Positions 53,037 to 63,446 of a stretch of DNA of 64,000 nt are shown here, piece by piece. Within the stretch, counting starts at the first letter, position 1. Every line of letters starts with the position of its first letter. The notes below the pieces were generated by a model. It saw nothing but the letters and a program-made list of their open reading frames with translations, did not search any database and was not told where the DNA came from. Source of the DNA: Diplolepis rosae (Eukaryota; Arthropoda; Insecta; Hymenoptera; Diplolepididae); contig JAPYXD010000403.1 in NCBI GenBank assembly GCA_030998225.1, forward strand, positions 3,906,001-3,970,000. Direction: 5' to 3'. The translations under genes and the position numbers were made by a program.

Positions 53037-53952
53037 TTAAGGGGGGGGGGGGGGGGTAAGGTTAAATCACTACAAAATACACCTATTTTTTTTGGCAATA
53101 CTGTTAATATCTATTTATTTTAATGAATACTATATTATTAATTGACATTTGGAGAAAATTCTGTTAAATTTTTCTAAGTTTTTATAAAGAAATGAGCCAC
53201 TGGCAGCGAATTTCCCTTGACGTCTCCAAAAAAAGTTCCATTATGGTGACACTCATAACTCGTCACTGGATCATCTAAAATGAAAAAGCCAAATTGAATT
53301 TATTAGTTGATAAGTTTCTTCAGGTAACCCTGTCGAGTTTTTTCTTTTGCATTGATTTCTCAATCTTTTACAGAGCTTAGAAGTGAAAACACCGATTTTT
53401 CGTCAAAAACGTCAGCCATTTTTTCATTTAAAAATATGTCAAGATAAAAATATTTTAAAAAACTCGACAGCGTTACCTCGCAATTTATGTAAAGAAAGCG
53501 TGTGCAAAATTTCAAAAGGATCGGTGCAGTCGATTTTGAGTTAAAGAAGTCACCGATTTTGAAAAAGCCAAGTGTCAAAAAAACGCGTTCAGAGTTTTGA
53601 AGACTTTGACGCCACAGAATGAATTATTTTCATTTCATACACTTACACTGAATCATCGATGCCGGAAAATTTCAAACTAAACTTTCTCTTGAACACCGAA
53701 TATTAAGACAAAGTACAATCACTATAATATACAGGTCCTTCGAGGAAAAACAAAATTGGGGATTTGACAAAAAGGATGTAGCAGAACGAGACCAGTCCGG
53801 AGAGGCGGAGACTTACAGCTCCATATCTCCGTTAGTTTTATTACAATCGACTTCAAATTTTCACAGAATATTCTCAACATATTGGAAATTAATTTAAAAA
53901 AATAAAAAAAACATGGAAAAAAATGAAAAAAAATACCTTACTCCCCCCTTAA
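53037..53952. mobile_element. TTAA-flanked non-autonomous element in LINE RT
   Basis: 908 bp between TTAA at 53037-53040 and 53949-53952. Ends are G16 followed by TAAGGT, and inverted GGGGGGAGTAAGGTAT. Deleting the element and one TTAA restores continuity of the LINE RT frame, which proves an insertion. Its G-run termini resemble those of the elements at 44.1 and 45.4 kb. No coding capacity. Confidence 0.88.
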
Positions 53953-54860
53953 TGTGGGTAGCAGGCCGATAGGTCTGTAGCTAGTAGCTAGCGATTTGTC
54001 CTTCCCAGATTGGCAAGCTTCTCAGTGTCATTATCCCCCATATTAGTTGTCATGTGGTGCACTTTTTCATAGTGGGCAGCCAGAAGGTTAGCTTTGTCGG
54101 TATTACTGTGGACCAGACTATCTGGGCCCCGGAGTGTGGGTATGCTATTCACATCTTTTCTTTTGAAGCGTTTCGCCATTTTCCAGAGTGAATTATCTCT
54201 TGTGTTCAAGTTATTGAGTTTAATGCTCCAATTATTATTATTAAATTCAGCTATTTTTTTATTAATGGTATTTGAGAGTTTATTTTTAATTTTTCTAACC
54301 TCGTTATTGTCCGTCCTTTGCAACAGCTTCCTCAATTTATGTCTGACACCAATCAAGGCTTTGATATTTGGGGGTAAGATGTGATGTTTCCCCCCTGTCC
54401 CTTTAACAATTGGGATGGCTTTGGTAGAGGCATTACTGAGGACTGTGACAAGATTACCAATGCTAGTTTGAATATCTTTAATACTTTTAGTTCTCTGGTT
54501 GATAGTAAGATTTTCATTGACAATGACTCTGAATATCTTCCAGTTCGCTTTCTTACAGTTAAAAAAGGTTTTTTCTAGGCAGTGAATTTTGTCGCTATTA
54601 ACTAGGCCGATTTTGACGGGGAGGTGATCTGAATTGAGTTTGTCCAGTATTTCTAAGCTAATATCACATTTAAGATTCCTAACGAGCCCTATGTCGACCG
54701 TGCTAGGTGCCCTACCGTTATAAGGGTAGAAAGTGAATCCGTTAGGAGCAATAATTTTAAACATGTTATCAAACGAGAAATCTAGTATTATTCTACCGAT
54801 GGCATTGTTTGATTTACAATTTATGGAGTTATTTTTTGCGTTGAAATCACCGAAGATCAG
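53953..54860 (-). pseudogene. jockey-like LINE endonuclease C-terminus and linker
   Basis: The 54764-53988 frame has TVDIGLVRNL and LNSDHLPVKIGL, the C-terminal endonuclease motif with the catalytic SDH-type block, then a long basic linker to the RT. Upstream GDFNAKNN (catalytic GDFN) is readable just after the TAA at 54861, in the same frame as the N-terminal part. RT motif 0 (SYRPIGLLPTL) closes the segment at the TTAA insertion. Confidence 0.85.
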
Positions 54861-55592
54861 TTATTTATTCCCTAGGTTATTTAGGATGTTTAAATCGTTG
54901 GCTATAATTTTTGAGTTCAGTGGGTTGTATAGAGATACGATAATCAGATTATTACTAAGTTTAATAGCAACGGTTTCAAGGTTGTTAGTTTTGGCAGGTA
55001 TTTCAGTGTACTGGACACTCTGCTTAATGAGTATCATCACCCCTCCGCCAGCTCTGCCATCAGCTCTGTCTTTTCTTACAGAGTCGTATCCTAAGATATT
55101 AAATTTGACGGTACTCTTCAGTTTTGTTTCATTTAACAGTAGAATATCAACATTATGCTCTAACATAAATTGTCTAATCTCACTAAGGTTACGTCTTACA
55201 CCGTTGGCATTCCAGTGCCCAATGTTTAATGAGGTTACATCAAAATTATTTACCGCCATTTTTGTATTTATTTCTTCTGGGGGCATTTCAGGGAGTCCTT
55301 TGGCTACTAGCTTCTCAGTTTTCAAGTCTTTTGTTGGGAATGTATAGTAGGTACATCCCATGATATCCAGTTCGTTTTTCAGGGTATCGAAGTCCGCCTG
55401 GTTTTCTGCGTATATGCTTAACTTTTCTCGGGAGTAGTGTACCTTAGGTTCCCCTCGGGTAAAATCTTTCAGTCGTTTGATGAATTTAGAATAGTCTTCC
55501 ATTTCATGCGTGATCATTGTAGGCGGCATTTTTTTGTTGTATGGTGATTTGATGTTTTTCTCGGTGTCGTCAATGTTGCCGTCATCATCCAT
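54861..55592 (-). pseudogene. Fused jockey-like ORF1 and endonuclease N-terminus
   Basis: 243 codons. Residues about 35-105 (DYSKFIKRLKDF, CTYYTFPTKDLKTEKLVAKGL) are the domain before the zinc knuckles of jockey-type ORF1. Residues 112 on (VTSLNIGHWNANGVRRNLSE, then LLLNETKLK with the catalytic Glu) are the endonuclease of ORF2. The knuckles, ORF1 end and ORF2 start are missing and the two parts are joined in frame, apparently by an internal deletion. The frame ends at TAA 54861-54863. Confidence 0.8.
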
Positions 55593-55629
55593 TGGAAGGG
55601 CTTGGGTCCCGTGCTATGACGTGGAAGCC

Positions 55630-55835
55630 TGGAGAGCGCGCGCCAATCAGAAGCGTTGGAGGAACCCTGGGGATAACCCGGGAACCATTAGGAGGAGTTG
55701 GGGGCTTGAGGACTATGCTGCGACGTGATTGGTCGAGTGGCTGAAAGGTCCCGCACCAATGAGAAGTGTTGAAAGGATCCCGGAAAACCACGCGCACCAA
55801 TCAGGAACGTTGGAGCAACAGCCCTGATCGGTTTT
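55630..55835 (-). promoter_or_regulatory. CCAAT-rich repeats at the LINE 5' end
   Basis: Three copies of about 30 bp, GCACCAATCAGAAGCGTTGGAGGA and variants, at about 55641, 55754 and 55795. They are GC-rich against an AT-rich background and lie directly upstream of ORF1. Such 5' monomer arrays can act as internal LINE promoters. Confidence 0.55.
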
Positions 55836-56615
55836 CCACCCGACTCTGTCTCTCTCTCAGAATTGCCACATGTCTACTCTACGCACGATGCTATGAGTTG
55901 ATTTTGCTACATGATTAACATAATATCGCTAATAACAGAAGCGCTGATTATACTAAAATTATAATGAGAATGGTAATGATAGTATTAAGGATTATAAAAC
56001 TAATATGGTAATACATTGCAAATAGACAAGGAAAATAATAAAGCAAAAAAGATAAGTCAGAAAAGATCGTCCTCACGAGAGACGAAGGTTTAGCAATCCC
56101 ACCAATTAGCTTTCCATTAAAACGTTAAAGCTTTCTTCGTGTGTCGTCTTATATGCCCCTGGCGTATATCAATCATAGGAAAATTTTGAATAAAATCAGG
56201 GTTGTTTTTCCAATAGAAGAAATTTCATGTTTGAATTACGCGACCACTGCTTTGAATTATTCTATTCATTAGTTACCTATCGATGATTAAAACAATTTTT
56301 GCAGATTTTTGCAAGGTGTGGTCGGGGGTAAAAAAAATAAAAACCGTCAAAATACGTATTCTTGCAACATCTTACTATTAAAGCACATTTTATAATAACA
56401 GTAGACAAATGAAAAAAACAATTTTATTTGGTAATCAATATCTAACACGGTTTACTGCTGAAATTTTTGCAAAAATTTTGCAAAATATTTTGCGAATTTT
56501 TATTGTTGCGAAAAATCGAAATTTTTACATGCATTGTGAACAAATGGTTGATTGTCGTTACTCGCAAGTCGAAATAGTGCTGCTAAAAATATCTTTTCGT
56601 ATTCTTGGATTTTTT
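55836..56615. other. AT-rich spacer
   Basis: No gene or repeat recognised. Confidence 0.5.
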
Positions 56616-56619
56616 TCGA

Positions 56620-56972
56620 ATATACAGGTTTTGGCCGTTAAAAATTTAGTCCGTTCAAAAAATTTCCGTTTTATATAAAAGTGGTACACAAAAAGTAAAA
56701 TTGGTTTTCCTAAAAACTTACAGTTATAAACGAAGACAGCGATGATGAATAATTTATAGTTAAAAAGAAATTTTATGCTTGGCAAATGTTCAGCCACTTA
56801 TGGAGTATGAAGTGCTATGAAAGTACAATTAACCGTCTATATTTGTAAGAACTCGATGCTAGAAAAATATATTTTTGTAGGAAAACCAATTTTACATTTT
56901 GTATACCACTTTTATTTAAAACGGATAGTTTTTGAACGGTCTAAATTTTTTAACGGAAAAAACTTTATAAAA
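56620..56972. repeat. 353-bp inverted-repeat unit
   Basis: Arms of about 95-100 bp: 56625-56722 is inverted at 56868-56970 (blocks AAAAGTGGTACACAAAAAG/CAAAATGTATACCACTTTT, TTGGTTTTCCTA/TAGGAAAACCAA). The loop is AT-rich. Confidence 0.8.
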
Positions 56973-57087
56973 AAATTTTAACGAAAATGTAAGTATTGCA
57001 ATGCAAAATAACTGCTGTAACCTGTATATTTTTGCATCGCGAATTATGCATGAAAAAATCTGCAAAAATTTATAAATGCCATTACTC

Positions 57088-57225
57088 ATTTAAAATGGCA
57101 GATAATGGTCTGACAATTTGGCAAAATAATCTCTTGCCTAACCCCTTTCATATGGTTGATGCGAAATTTGATTTGGTTTTAAGGCCGATTTCACATGGAA
57201 ACCCGGGTATGCCCTTTTGTTAAAG
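57088..57225 (+). repeat. 3' fragment of the jockey-like LINE family
   Basis: Matches the end of ORF2 and the 3' UTR at 51200-51345 in opposite orientation (CATTTAAAATGGCAGATAAT, ACCCCTTTCATATGGTT, TTTGATTTGGTTTTAA). Severe 5' truncation is normal for LINE copies. Confidence 0.8.
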
Positions 57226-58131
57226 GAGCATTTTTTCATTTCTATATCATTACAGTTTTTAAATTGAAACAATTGAAAAATATACTTATATTTCACTGTT
57301 CATTCAGAATAGACAATTTGAAAAAAAAAATTCAAAATGAAATTTACAATTGAAAATGCTGGCAATTTAATATCTTCAATTCTTTTCCTGATTCAAACCA
57401 GTGTGTTAAAAGATATGGAACTGTTAGGAAATGTTAATGCATATGATTATATATTTTATATATGTTTCAGTGCGAAAAAATTTATCAATTGTTCTACTAG
57501 AATGATCGCGCTATTTACACAGATATAAAGGTACATTATTTAAAAATGATTAATGTTAAAACTATCAACCCTTGAATTTTATGATGAAAATTATATTTCA
57601 TATTAACCATTTATCAATACGTATAGCGGTTCTTCAAGTAACCCATCAGAATTCGAATAGATAAATAATTAACTGTATAGTTTCTTCATATCTGTACTTC
57701 ATTTGTTGAACGTTTTTTAAACCGACTTCATTTTTGTTGCAAGTCTTTGTTTGAAAATAAATTACAGAATAGGGTAGCTGGAAAAAAATGGAATAAAAAA
57801 CGAACCTGGAACGGAAAAATTTCATTTTAGAACCCTTATAACCTGTGTAACATTTTAAACAGGTGAATGTATATCCTCCAGTTTCGCGCGGACAAAATAC
57901 ATTTCATTTTGAAAATGTCTTACTCCGAATGTGAAAAAAGTCGCAAATGTTAATTTTTTCCGTCATCTTATAATATGAACAATTTTTGGGAATTTCCATG
58001 TATTTGTGATTTGAGATTATATATGAGAAAATCTTATTTTTTTATGGATTTCGAAAATGAAATATACAAATGTCAATTTATACTCAATCTCTAAAATCAA
58101 ATTTCAAAACTTAAGTAAAATTAAATTAAAT
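57226..58131. other. AT-rich region
   Basis: A short plus-strand frame (57337-57528) without motif. Nothing else seen. Confidence 0.5.
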
Positions 58132-58817
58132 TATAGACCTCTGCGGAAAATTCTAGGTATCATCAACGAATATAGTTAAAACATTTTAATTAATTAGCTT
58201 TGTTTTATTAATTTACTGGCTTAAATCACTTCCGCTAGGCCAAAAAATATAGTTTTGAGAAAAACACGTTCAAAGTTTTGCTTCAGTATAAAGTGAAAAA
58301 AAAACTTTTTGTACTTGTTCAATAAACTTGTAGCTACAACTGGAAAAAAATTTCAAGTGTTTATCTTAAATACGTTCCCCAAAAAAAATTTCTAAAAAAA
58401 GCACGTTTTTTCGGCTGAACAAAGTAGAAACCCCCTTAAGGATAAAAAATTTGTAACAATCAGAGGATAATTTTCAAACAATAAAATTTTTTTTCTTCAA
58501 ATATTATATATTATTTCAAATTTGTTTAAATTCAAATTTTGTAATGCAGCACACAATTATTATTAATTTTAGAAACTAATAACCATACGCCCATGAAGAT
58601 CTAGGATAGCTAGCAACATCTCTAGTCTTTGCATATTTACAATGAAAAATTCCATCTTTGGACACTCATAATTGTTTAGCCTTTGCCTTTTAAGGATGGA
58701 ATGAGAAAAAATTGAAACAAGTGAAAATCAGTAGCAGTTTAGATACTCATTTTTTTCGTTGTGTAGAAGTAAAAAGTTGATCGGTCTTATAAGAGCATCG
58801 TTCTTTTTGACACCAAA

Positions 58818-59033
58818 ATGGTAGCTAAAAGTGAAATAAATTTGTTTAATCGAGTGAAAATACTGACTTTAAAAGAAAAAGGTTTTTCTCAAAGAGAAAT
58901 TCCTGAAAAATTACAAGTGTCCAAAAGTGGAGTTCAGAAAATTATTAAAAAATATTCAAAGACTGGAGAAGTGGCTAATCTGCCTGGACGAGGACGGAAA
59001 ACGTGCACCAGTGAAGAGAAAAAAAACACATAG
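58818..59033 (+). pseudogene. Tc1-like transposase, DNA-binding part
   Basis: 71 codons: LTLKEKGFSQREIPEKLQVS then KSGVQKIIKKYSKTGEVANLPGRGRK, the first helix-turn-helix and GRPR-like hook (here LPGRGRK). The start follows ACCAAAATGG, a good context. It ends at a stop after SEEKKNT. The second helix-turn-helix is largely lost at the break (59034-59073). Confidence 0.88.
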
Positions 59034-59073
59034 TTCTCCTCAGTAAGAGGAGGACCCAATATCAACATCCACA

Positions 59074-59733
59074 GTGCAAACAGTTTTGCGAAAAGCAGGC
59101 CTTTATGGACGTGTGGATATTAAAAAGCCTTTACTTCGAACGTTCAACAAAGTAAAACGTCTTAAATGGGCGAAGAAACATATACTATGGACTAAAGAAG
59201 CCTGGAGGAAAACTCTTTTTACTGATGAAACGAAATGCGAATTATTTGGAAATGGACATCGCAGAGTTTACATTCGTCGTTCTGAGGGAGAAAAAATGAT
59301 AGAAGACTGCATTGTGTCAACTGCCAAGCATGGTGGTGTTTCTATCATGTTGTTGGGATGTTTCGAAAATGAACGGGTGGGTGATTTAATAAAAATTAAT
59401 GGAATGATAAAGAAAGAACAATATCATCAAATTTTGATCAAGCATGCAATACCATCTGGACTGAAACTAATTGGTAAGCCATTTCACTTCCGGAAAGACA
59501 ATGATCCTAAACACACTTTCATCTTGTGCAAAACTTATTTGCAAAAGAAAGCGGATCAACACTTTCTTCATTCAATGGAACATCCCCCGCAATCACCAGA
59601 TTGTAACCCCATTGAATATGTTTGGGACGAACTTGACATAAGGCTCAGAAAACTACGACCAAAGAACCATTATGACCTCTGGACACACCAATTATGCTGT
59701 TTTTTCATATGTAAATTAATAAAAAAAAGTTAA
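59074..59733 (+). pseudogene. Tc1-like transposase, catalytic part
   Basis: 219 codons in a different frame: TVLRKAGLYGRV, then LFTDETKCELFG (first Asp, residue 51), FRKDNDPKHT (second Asp, 142-144) and SPDCNPIEYVWDELD (Glu 181), the DDE triad of Tc1 enzymes. The C-terminus diverges after KNHYDLW and lacks the usual end. It would cut and paste the element, but the split gene is inactive. Confidence 0.88.
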
Positions 59734-59795
59734 TTAATTAAAATGTTTTAACTATATTTGTCGATGATACCTAGAATTTTTCGCAGAGGTCTATA

Positions 59796-60349
59796 CAAAT
59801 ATTTTACTTCTAAATACATTAAATTAACTATGTGAAAAAAATTGTATTTTCGAAAACAATTAAAATGTATTTGAGTGACAAGAGATTAAAAAAAGAATAA
59901 ATACTCTCCGAATAGTGGTGCCCCGTTTGGCGCCTACCGCCTATTGTGCCCTGAAAGTGTCTCGTGAGTCGAGAAACCGGCTGAAAAGCTGCTTCAAAAA
60001 TCTTTCGAGCATCGCTCAACAAATAAAGTCATATCTCGGAAACCAATGAAATTTTTTAATTGTTTTTGGGCTCAATTTATAGCTGAGGCTTTAGGCGTTA
60101 TTTTAGGAAAGTTTTAAACTTTTCCTATCACTCCCCTAAAGCATGCAGGGAGCTGATGTTTAAAAGTGAAAATTGGTCAAAATCGGAAATTACGTCGGCC
60201 TTCCTCACACGCTATAAACAATTTTGACCGGTAGTGTAGGTTGGAATTTGTATGCAGGGGTATTAATAATAGAAGTCTATAGGTATAAAAAAATACGAGT
60301 AATGTCATAAAGAAACTCTTAACTTTACTATTATTATTGCTTTGAGAAC
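59796..60349. other. Non-coding spacer
   Basis: No motif-bearing frame. A GC-richer 100 bases at 59920-60010 is not assigned. Confidence 0.45.
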
Positions 60350-60389
60350 TTATAATTTTCGTACAAATATATATACTCTTTTACATAAG

Positions 60390-60600
60390 AGGGTGGCAGC
60401 AGTTCTCTTTTTCTTCAAAGATGGTTCGTTTACTCGTGAAAAATCTGTCAGAAGTTCTGGATGTTGCGGAAATTTGTAAATAATGCTGAGCCGCAGTGTA
60501 TAGATATGGGTAAACTTTGCTTCCATCTGTTTTCCTCCATAGTAAAGGGTCTTCTTCTGGATCAATTGCTGGTTCAAAAGTGTAGAGTCGTAGCTTTAAA
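60390..60600 (-). pseudogene. hAT transposase C-terminal fragment (second family)
   Basis: A minus-strand frame without ATG reads FEPAIDPEEDPLLWRKTDGS, then YPYLYTAAQHYLQISATS and SDRFFTSKRTIFEE, the hAT dimerisation signature (the WW appears as LW). It differs from the element at 39.3 kb, so it is another hAT family. Only this exon-like piece remains. Confidence 0.75.
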
Positions 60601-60661
60601 AATGAAAGTACATGTTGATTTCAAATTATTATTTTGATTTACTTAGAAAACGTTACAAAGT

Positions 60662-61198
60662 TTGGAAATTATTAAAAATTACTACCGAAATTCTGAGTCG
60701 GCGGTCGCAACTTTAAGAGCGCTTACTTCAATTTTCGGTCGTAGTAATCGTCCCACCCGACAGGCTGTGCGTGCTCAAGAATTGGGCATCGCACAAACGA
60801 CACTGTGGTGTATTATGCGAAAAGATCTTGGCCTACATGCTTTCAAGATTAAATTGACTCAAGAACTAAAGCCACCTGATCATTTGAAACGCCGAACAAT
60901 CGATTTATTGAAAGGCAAATTCGGTGAACGTGTTATCTCGAGAAATGTTCCGGTCGAATGGCCGCTTCGTTCATGCGATCTAACGCCATTGGATTTCTTT
61001 TTATGGGGCTATATCAAGTCACTGGTCTATGCCAACAAGCCAGCAACTTTAGACGACCTCAAAGATAACATCCAGCGCGAAATTGCCAACGTTCCGGTCG
61101 AAATGTGTGCCAGAGTGGTGGAAAATTGGGTCCAAAGAATCGACCGCTGTAAACGAGCTCGTGGTGATCATATGACCGATATCGAATTTCATTCATAA
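60662..61198 (+). pseudogene. Mariner-superfamily transposase with internal deletion
   Basis: 178-codon open frame combining an N-terminal helix-turn-helix (IIKNYYRNSESAVATLRALT, FGRSNRPTRQAVR) with the C-terminal end of a mariner-superfamily transposase (FGERVISRNVPVEWPLRSCD, LTPLDFFLWGYIKSLVYANK, IDRCKRARGDHMTD). The middle, between DHLKRR and IDLLKGKFG, is missing, including at least two catalytic Asp residues, yet the frame is kept. The N-terminus before MEIIK is also truncated. Length is about half of a complete member. Confidence 0.8.
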
Positions 61199-61489
61199 AA
61201 TGTCTTTCATGGCTTCGAAAATAAAAAGCAAACCTTTTGAGACAAAATGAAATTTTAGAAACAGAATTTAAAGTTTAAAACAAACTATATAACAAATTTT
61301 TTAATTTTTTTTTTTTTTTGATGGGGGACATATTTTTAATATCCTAAGAAATTGTTAGAACCCTTTGGTGTATCGTATACAGTATATTTATTCAAAAAGT
61401 CTATTTACTTGCTGCGTAATGGTTGCAAATTTGGAATTACATTCTATGCTTGCCCTCAGTTCTCGTTGTTTATTCAGAAATTTCCAACG
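61199..61489. other. Non-coding spacer
   Basis: Contains a T14 run. Nothing recognised. Confidence 0.5.
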
Positions 61490-62455
61490 CGGTCTCTTAT
61501 TCAAAAAAGAAGTCAATAATTAGACAGCACTTGAATATCAAAAAACTTCTAAATGTACACTTGGAACATTTATCCTTTGAAATTGAGAAATATCTTTATT
61601 TTATTTTATATTTTTTGATTTGAAGCGGTGAACAGGTTGGCCATTTAGTCAGGATTCAATTCTATTTTTGCAATGATAGTTGAATGATCATTTAAAATGG
61701 ACTATTTTAAATTCGGTGTTTGAAATATGACTATTTAAAATTGAAGCATTTAGAATTCAACTATTTTCAATTTGGCGGCCCTATGATTCAATGATATATG
61801 CGTTTTATAATTGTGAACATTAAAACTGTCCATTGGTAAAATTCCAGTTTTAAACGTTACCATTTTAATTATTTCATTTTGTAAATTTGGTGAATTTTTA
61901 ATTTATAATTAATTTCTTCTTGCAACTAATTTGCGTAAAACGAACAAATGAATCTTTATATAAAAAAAAGGATGCTTTTAGATATTTGTTTTTCTTTTAA
62001 AATTTTAAAGCACTTTTATGCATTCATTGTGTGAGATATGTATGAACTTGTGCAGAAGTTCCCAGACCAGGCGCTAGAAACGTCGAATGTGGCCTAAGCT
62101 GAGGCAGAAAAGTCAAGATTAGATGGCGCTAAATATGTATTTCCCTAGGAAATCAAGCGTAGCCCAGAACAGATATGGCACAACATGCGGAGCCAGAGCC
62201 TAGTTTTAGTCGCGACAAACTTTATGCACGGGAAGTATTGAAATTAAGAAAGTACTTCGGCCTATATGGCGTATTCTGTGCAGAACATTTTTTTGGACTA
62301 TCTTAAGATATCGAGATAAGATATCGAGTTGAAATTTTAGGCTCTTGAATAAGAGTCACAAAGGGACTTTTTTTACTTCTAAATTTGTACAATACCAAGA
62401 ACAATTTAGATGAAAATTTTTGGAAAAAAATTATTTTTTAATTATAAACATTTCT
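61490..62455 (+). mobile_element. Deleted derivative of the hAT element
   Basis: Inverted copy of 38781-40115 (blocks CCAAGTGTACATTTAGAA, TTTACGCGAATTAGTTGCAAG in the partner, TATCTTAAGATA palindromes). It lacks the 400 bases (39300-39720) that code for the transposase C-terminus, and also lacks the terminal repeat region 38041-38780. A non-autonomous or truncated relative. Confidence 0.85.
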
Positions 62456-62661
62456 TAATAAATGTTCTGGCCGTTTTTCTTTTTTTTTTGCATTGCTAAC
62501 ACCAGCTTGAAAGACGCCGCCAAGAAGGTCGCTGTGTTACGATCGCACGTCAGAGGAGTTTCCAGGCAAGCCACAGAGGGCATCACCCGGCAGACATGGC
62601 ATCTAAAACCAACCCGAGTGGCAAATAGCGAAGAGAAAATTATGATAAATCCACCCTTTTA

Positions 62662-62724
62662 ATGGACGCCATTATAGACTTCAATTTGGAAAAAGTAAGG
62701 CGTGAGATTGCGTCCAGAAGCCCG
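62662..62724 (+). CDS. Possible small first exon
   Basis: ATG followed by 21 codons (MDAIIDFNLEKVRREIASRS plus P) ending exactly at a strong GTAAGT donor at 62725. An in-frame TAA overlaps the ATG upstream (TTTAATGG context). It may belong to the gene or LINE that follows at 63447, or be chance. Confidence 0.2.
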
Positions 62725-62729
62725 GTAAG

Positions 62730-63446
62730 TCTCTAAGACTACATTCCGGTCCATTAATAATTACTTAGCGGTTGTAATTCTTCTGTAAATTTCTTGTCTT
62801 TTATTGACACCCGCGTGGCTCTCAGGCTCTCTTAGAGTCATATCGCCTTGATAAGCCGCTGTACGGCATCATTGGCCACAAATTTTTATGTAATTTCGAA
62901 TTTATTTTGAGCCAGGGCTTTGCCCACTTACCAAATAGACTGTACATCTAGTCTGTAGTCTACTGCAGCTTGGTTTATTTGCATATTTTTTTTTTTTCAC
63001 GCGAGAGCCTTTATATTTTAGGTTAAATTTCCTCCCCAACCTAAGAACCTTACCTGATCCAAACTCCCGAATCTATCCAGCCCTATCCACTCCTAGCCAG
63101 ACACACGCTTAGCTTTGGTTTTCTTGTTTTTTCATACTAAGTTTTATATTTTCAGGGTCTCTAATTTCATGAATATGGCGTCGGGAGACGCCAGGCGCTC
63201 ATCTTAGAAGCCGCCTAAATAACGCAGGTGACACCGAGAGTAATCCCGAATCCTCGGGTCCGAATTGATAAAGATTTTATTTTTCTTTGACGTTTCAGCG
63301 GAAGTCTAAAAAATATTATTAGATGTTATTATCATATATCTACTGTAATTTTAATTCTTATTGACTGCACAGCATATCAACAGATAAGACACACCACTAA
63401 GGTCATTCTTATTCCATTAGAGAATACTGACAAGTAACTCTACCAA
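62730..63446. other. Moderate-GC region upstream of the right-edge LINE
   Basis: No gene seen. It may be the 5' UTR of the LINE at 63447. Confidence 0.4.

Larger units (their letters stand above)
51181..55610 (-). mobile_element. jockey-like LINE with nested insertions
   Basis: Minus-strand LINE: 5' promoter-like repeats (55640-55830), fused ORF1/endonuclease (55592-54861), endonuclease end and linker (54860-53953), RT (53036-52193), C-terminus (51604-51317) and 3' UTR. It carries a TTAA element (53041-53948) and a palindrome (51602-52192). Removing both leaves the RT frame essentially collinear. A 3' fragment of the same family, in opposite orientation, is at 57088-57225. Confidence 0.85.
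58132..59795 (+). mobile_element. Tc1-like transposon
   Basis: Inverted repeats of about 65 bp, beginning TAGACCTCTGCGGAAAATTC (58134) and ending with its inverted match TAGACCTCTGCGAAAAATTC (59793). The TA target is duplicated at 58132-58133 and 59794-59795. It contains a broken transposase gene on the plus strand. The C-terminal end of the gene runs almost directly into the right repeat, so some sequence was lost there. Confidence 0.92.
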
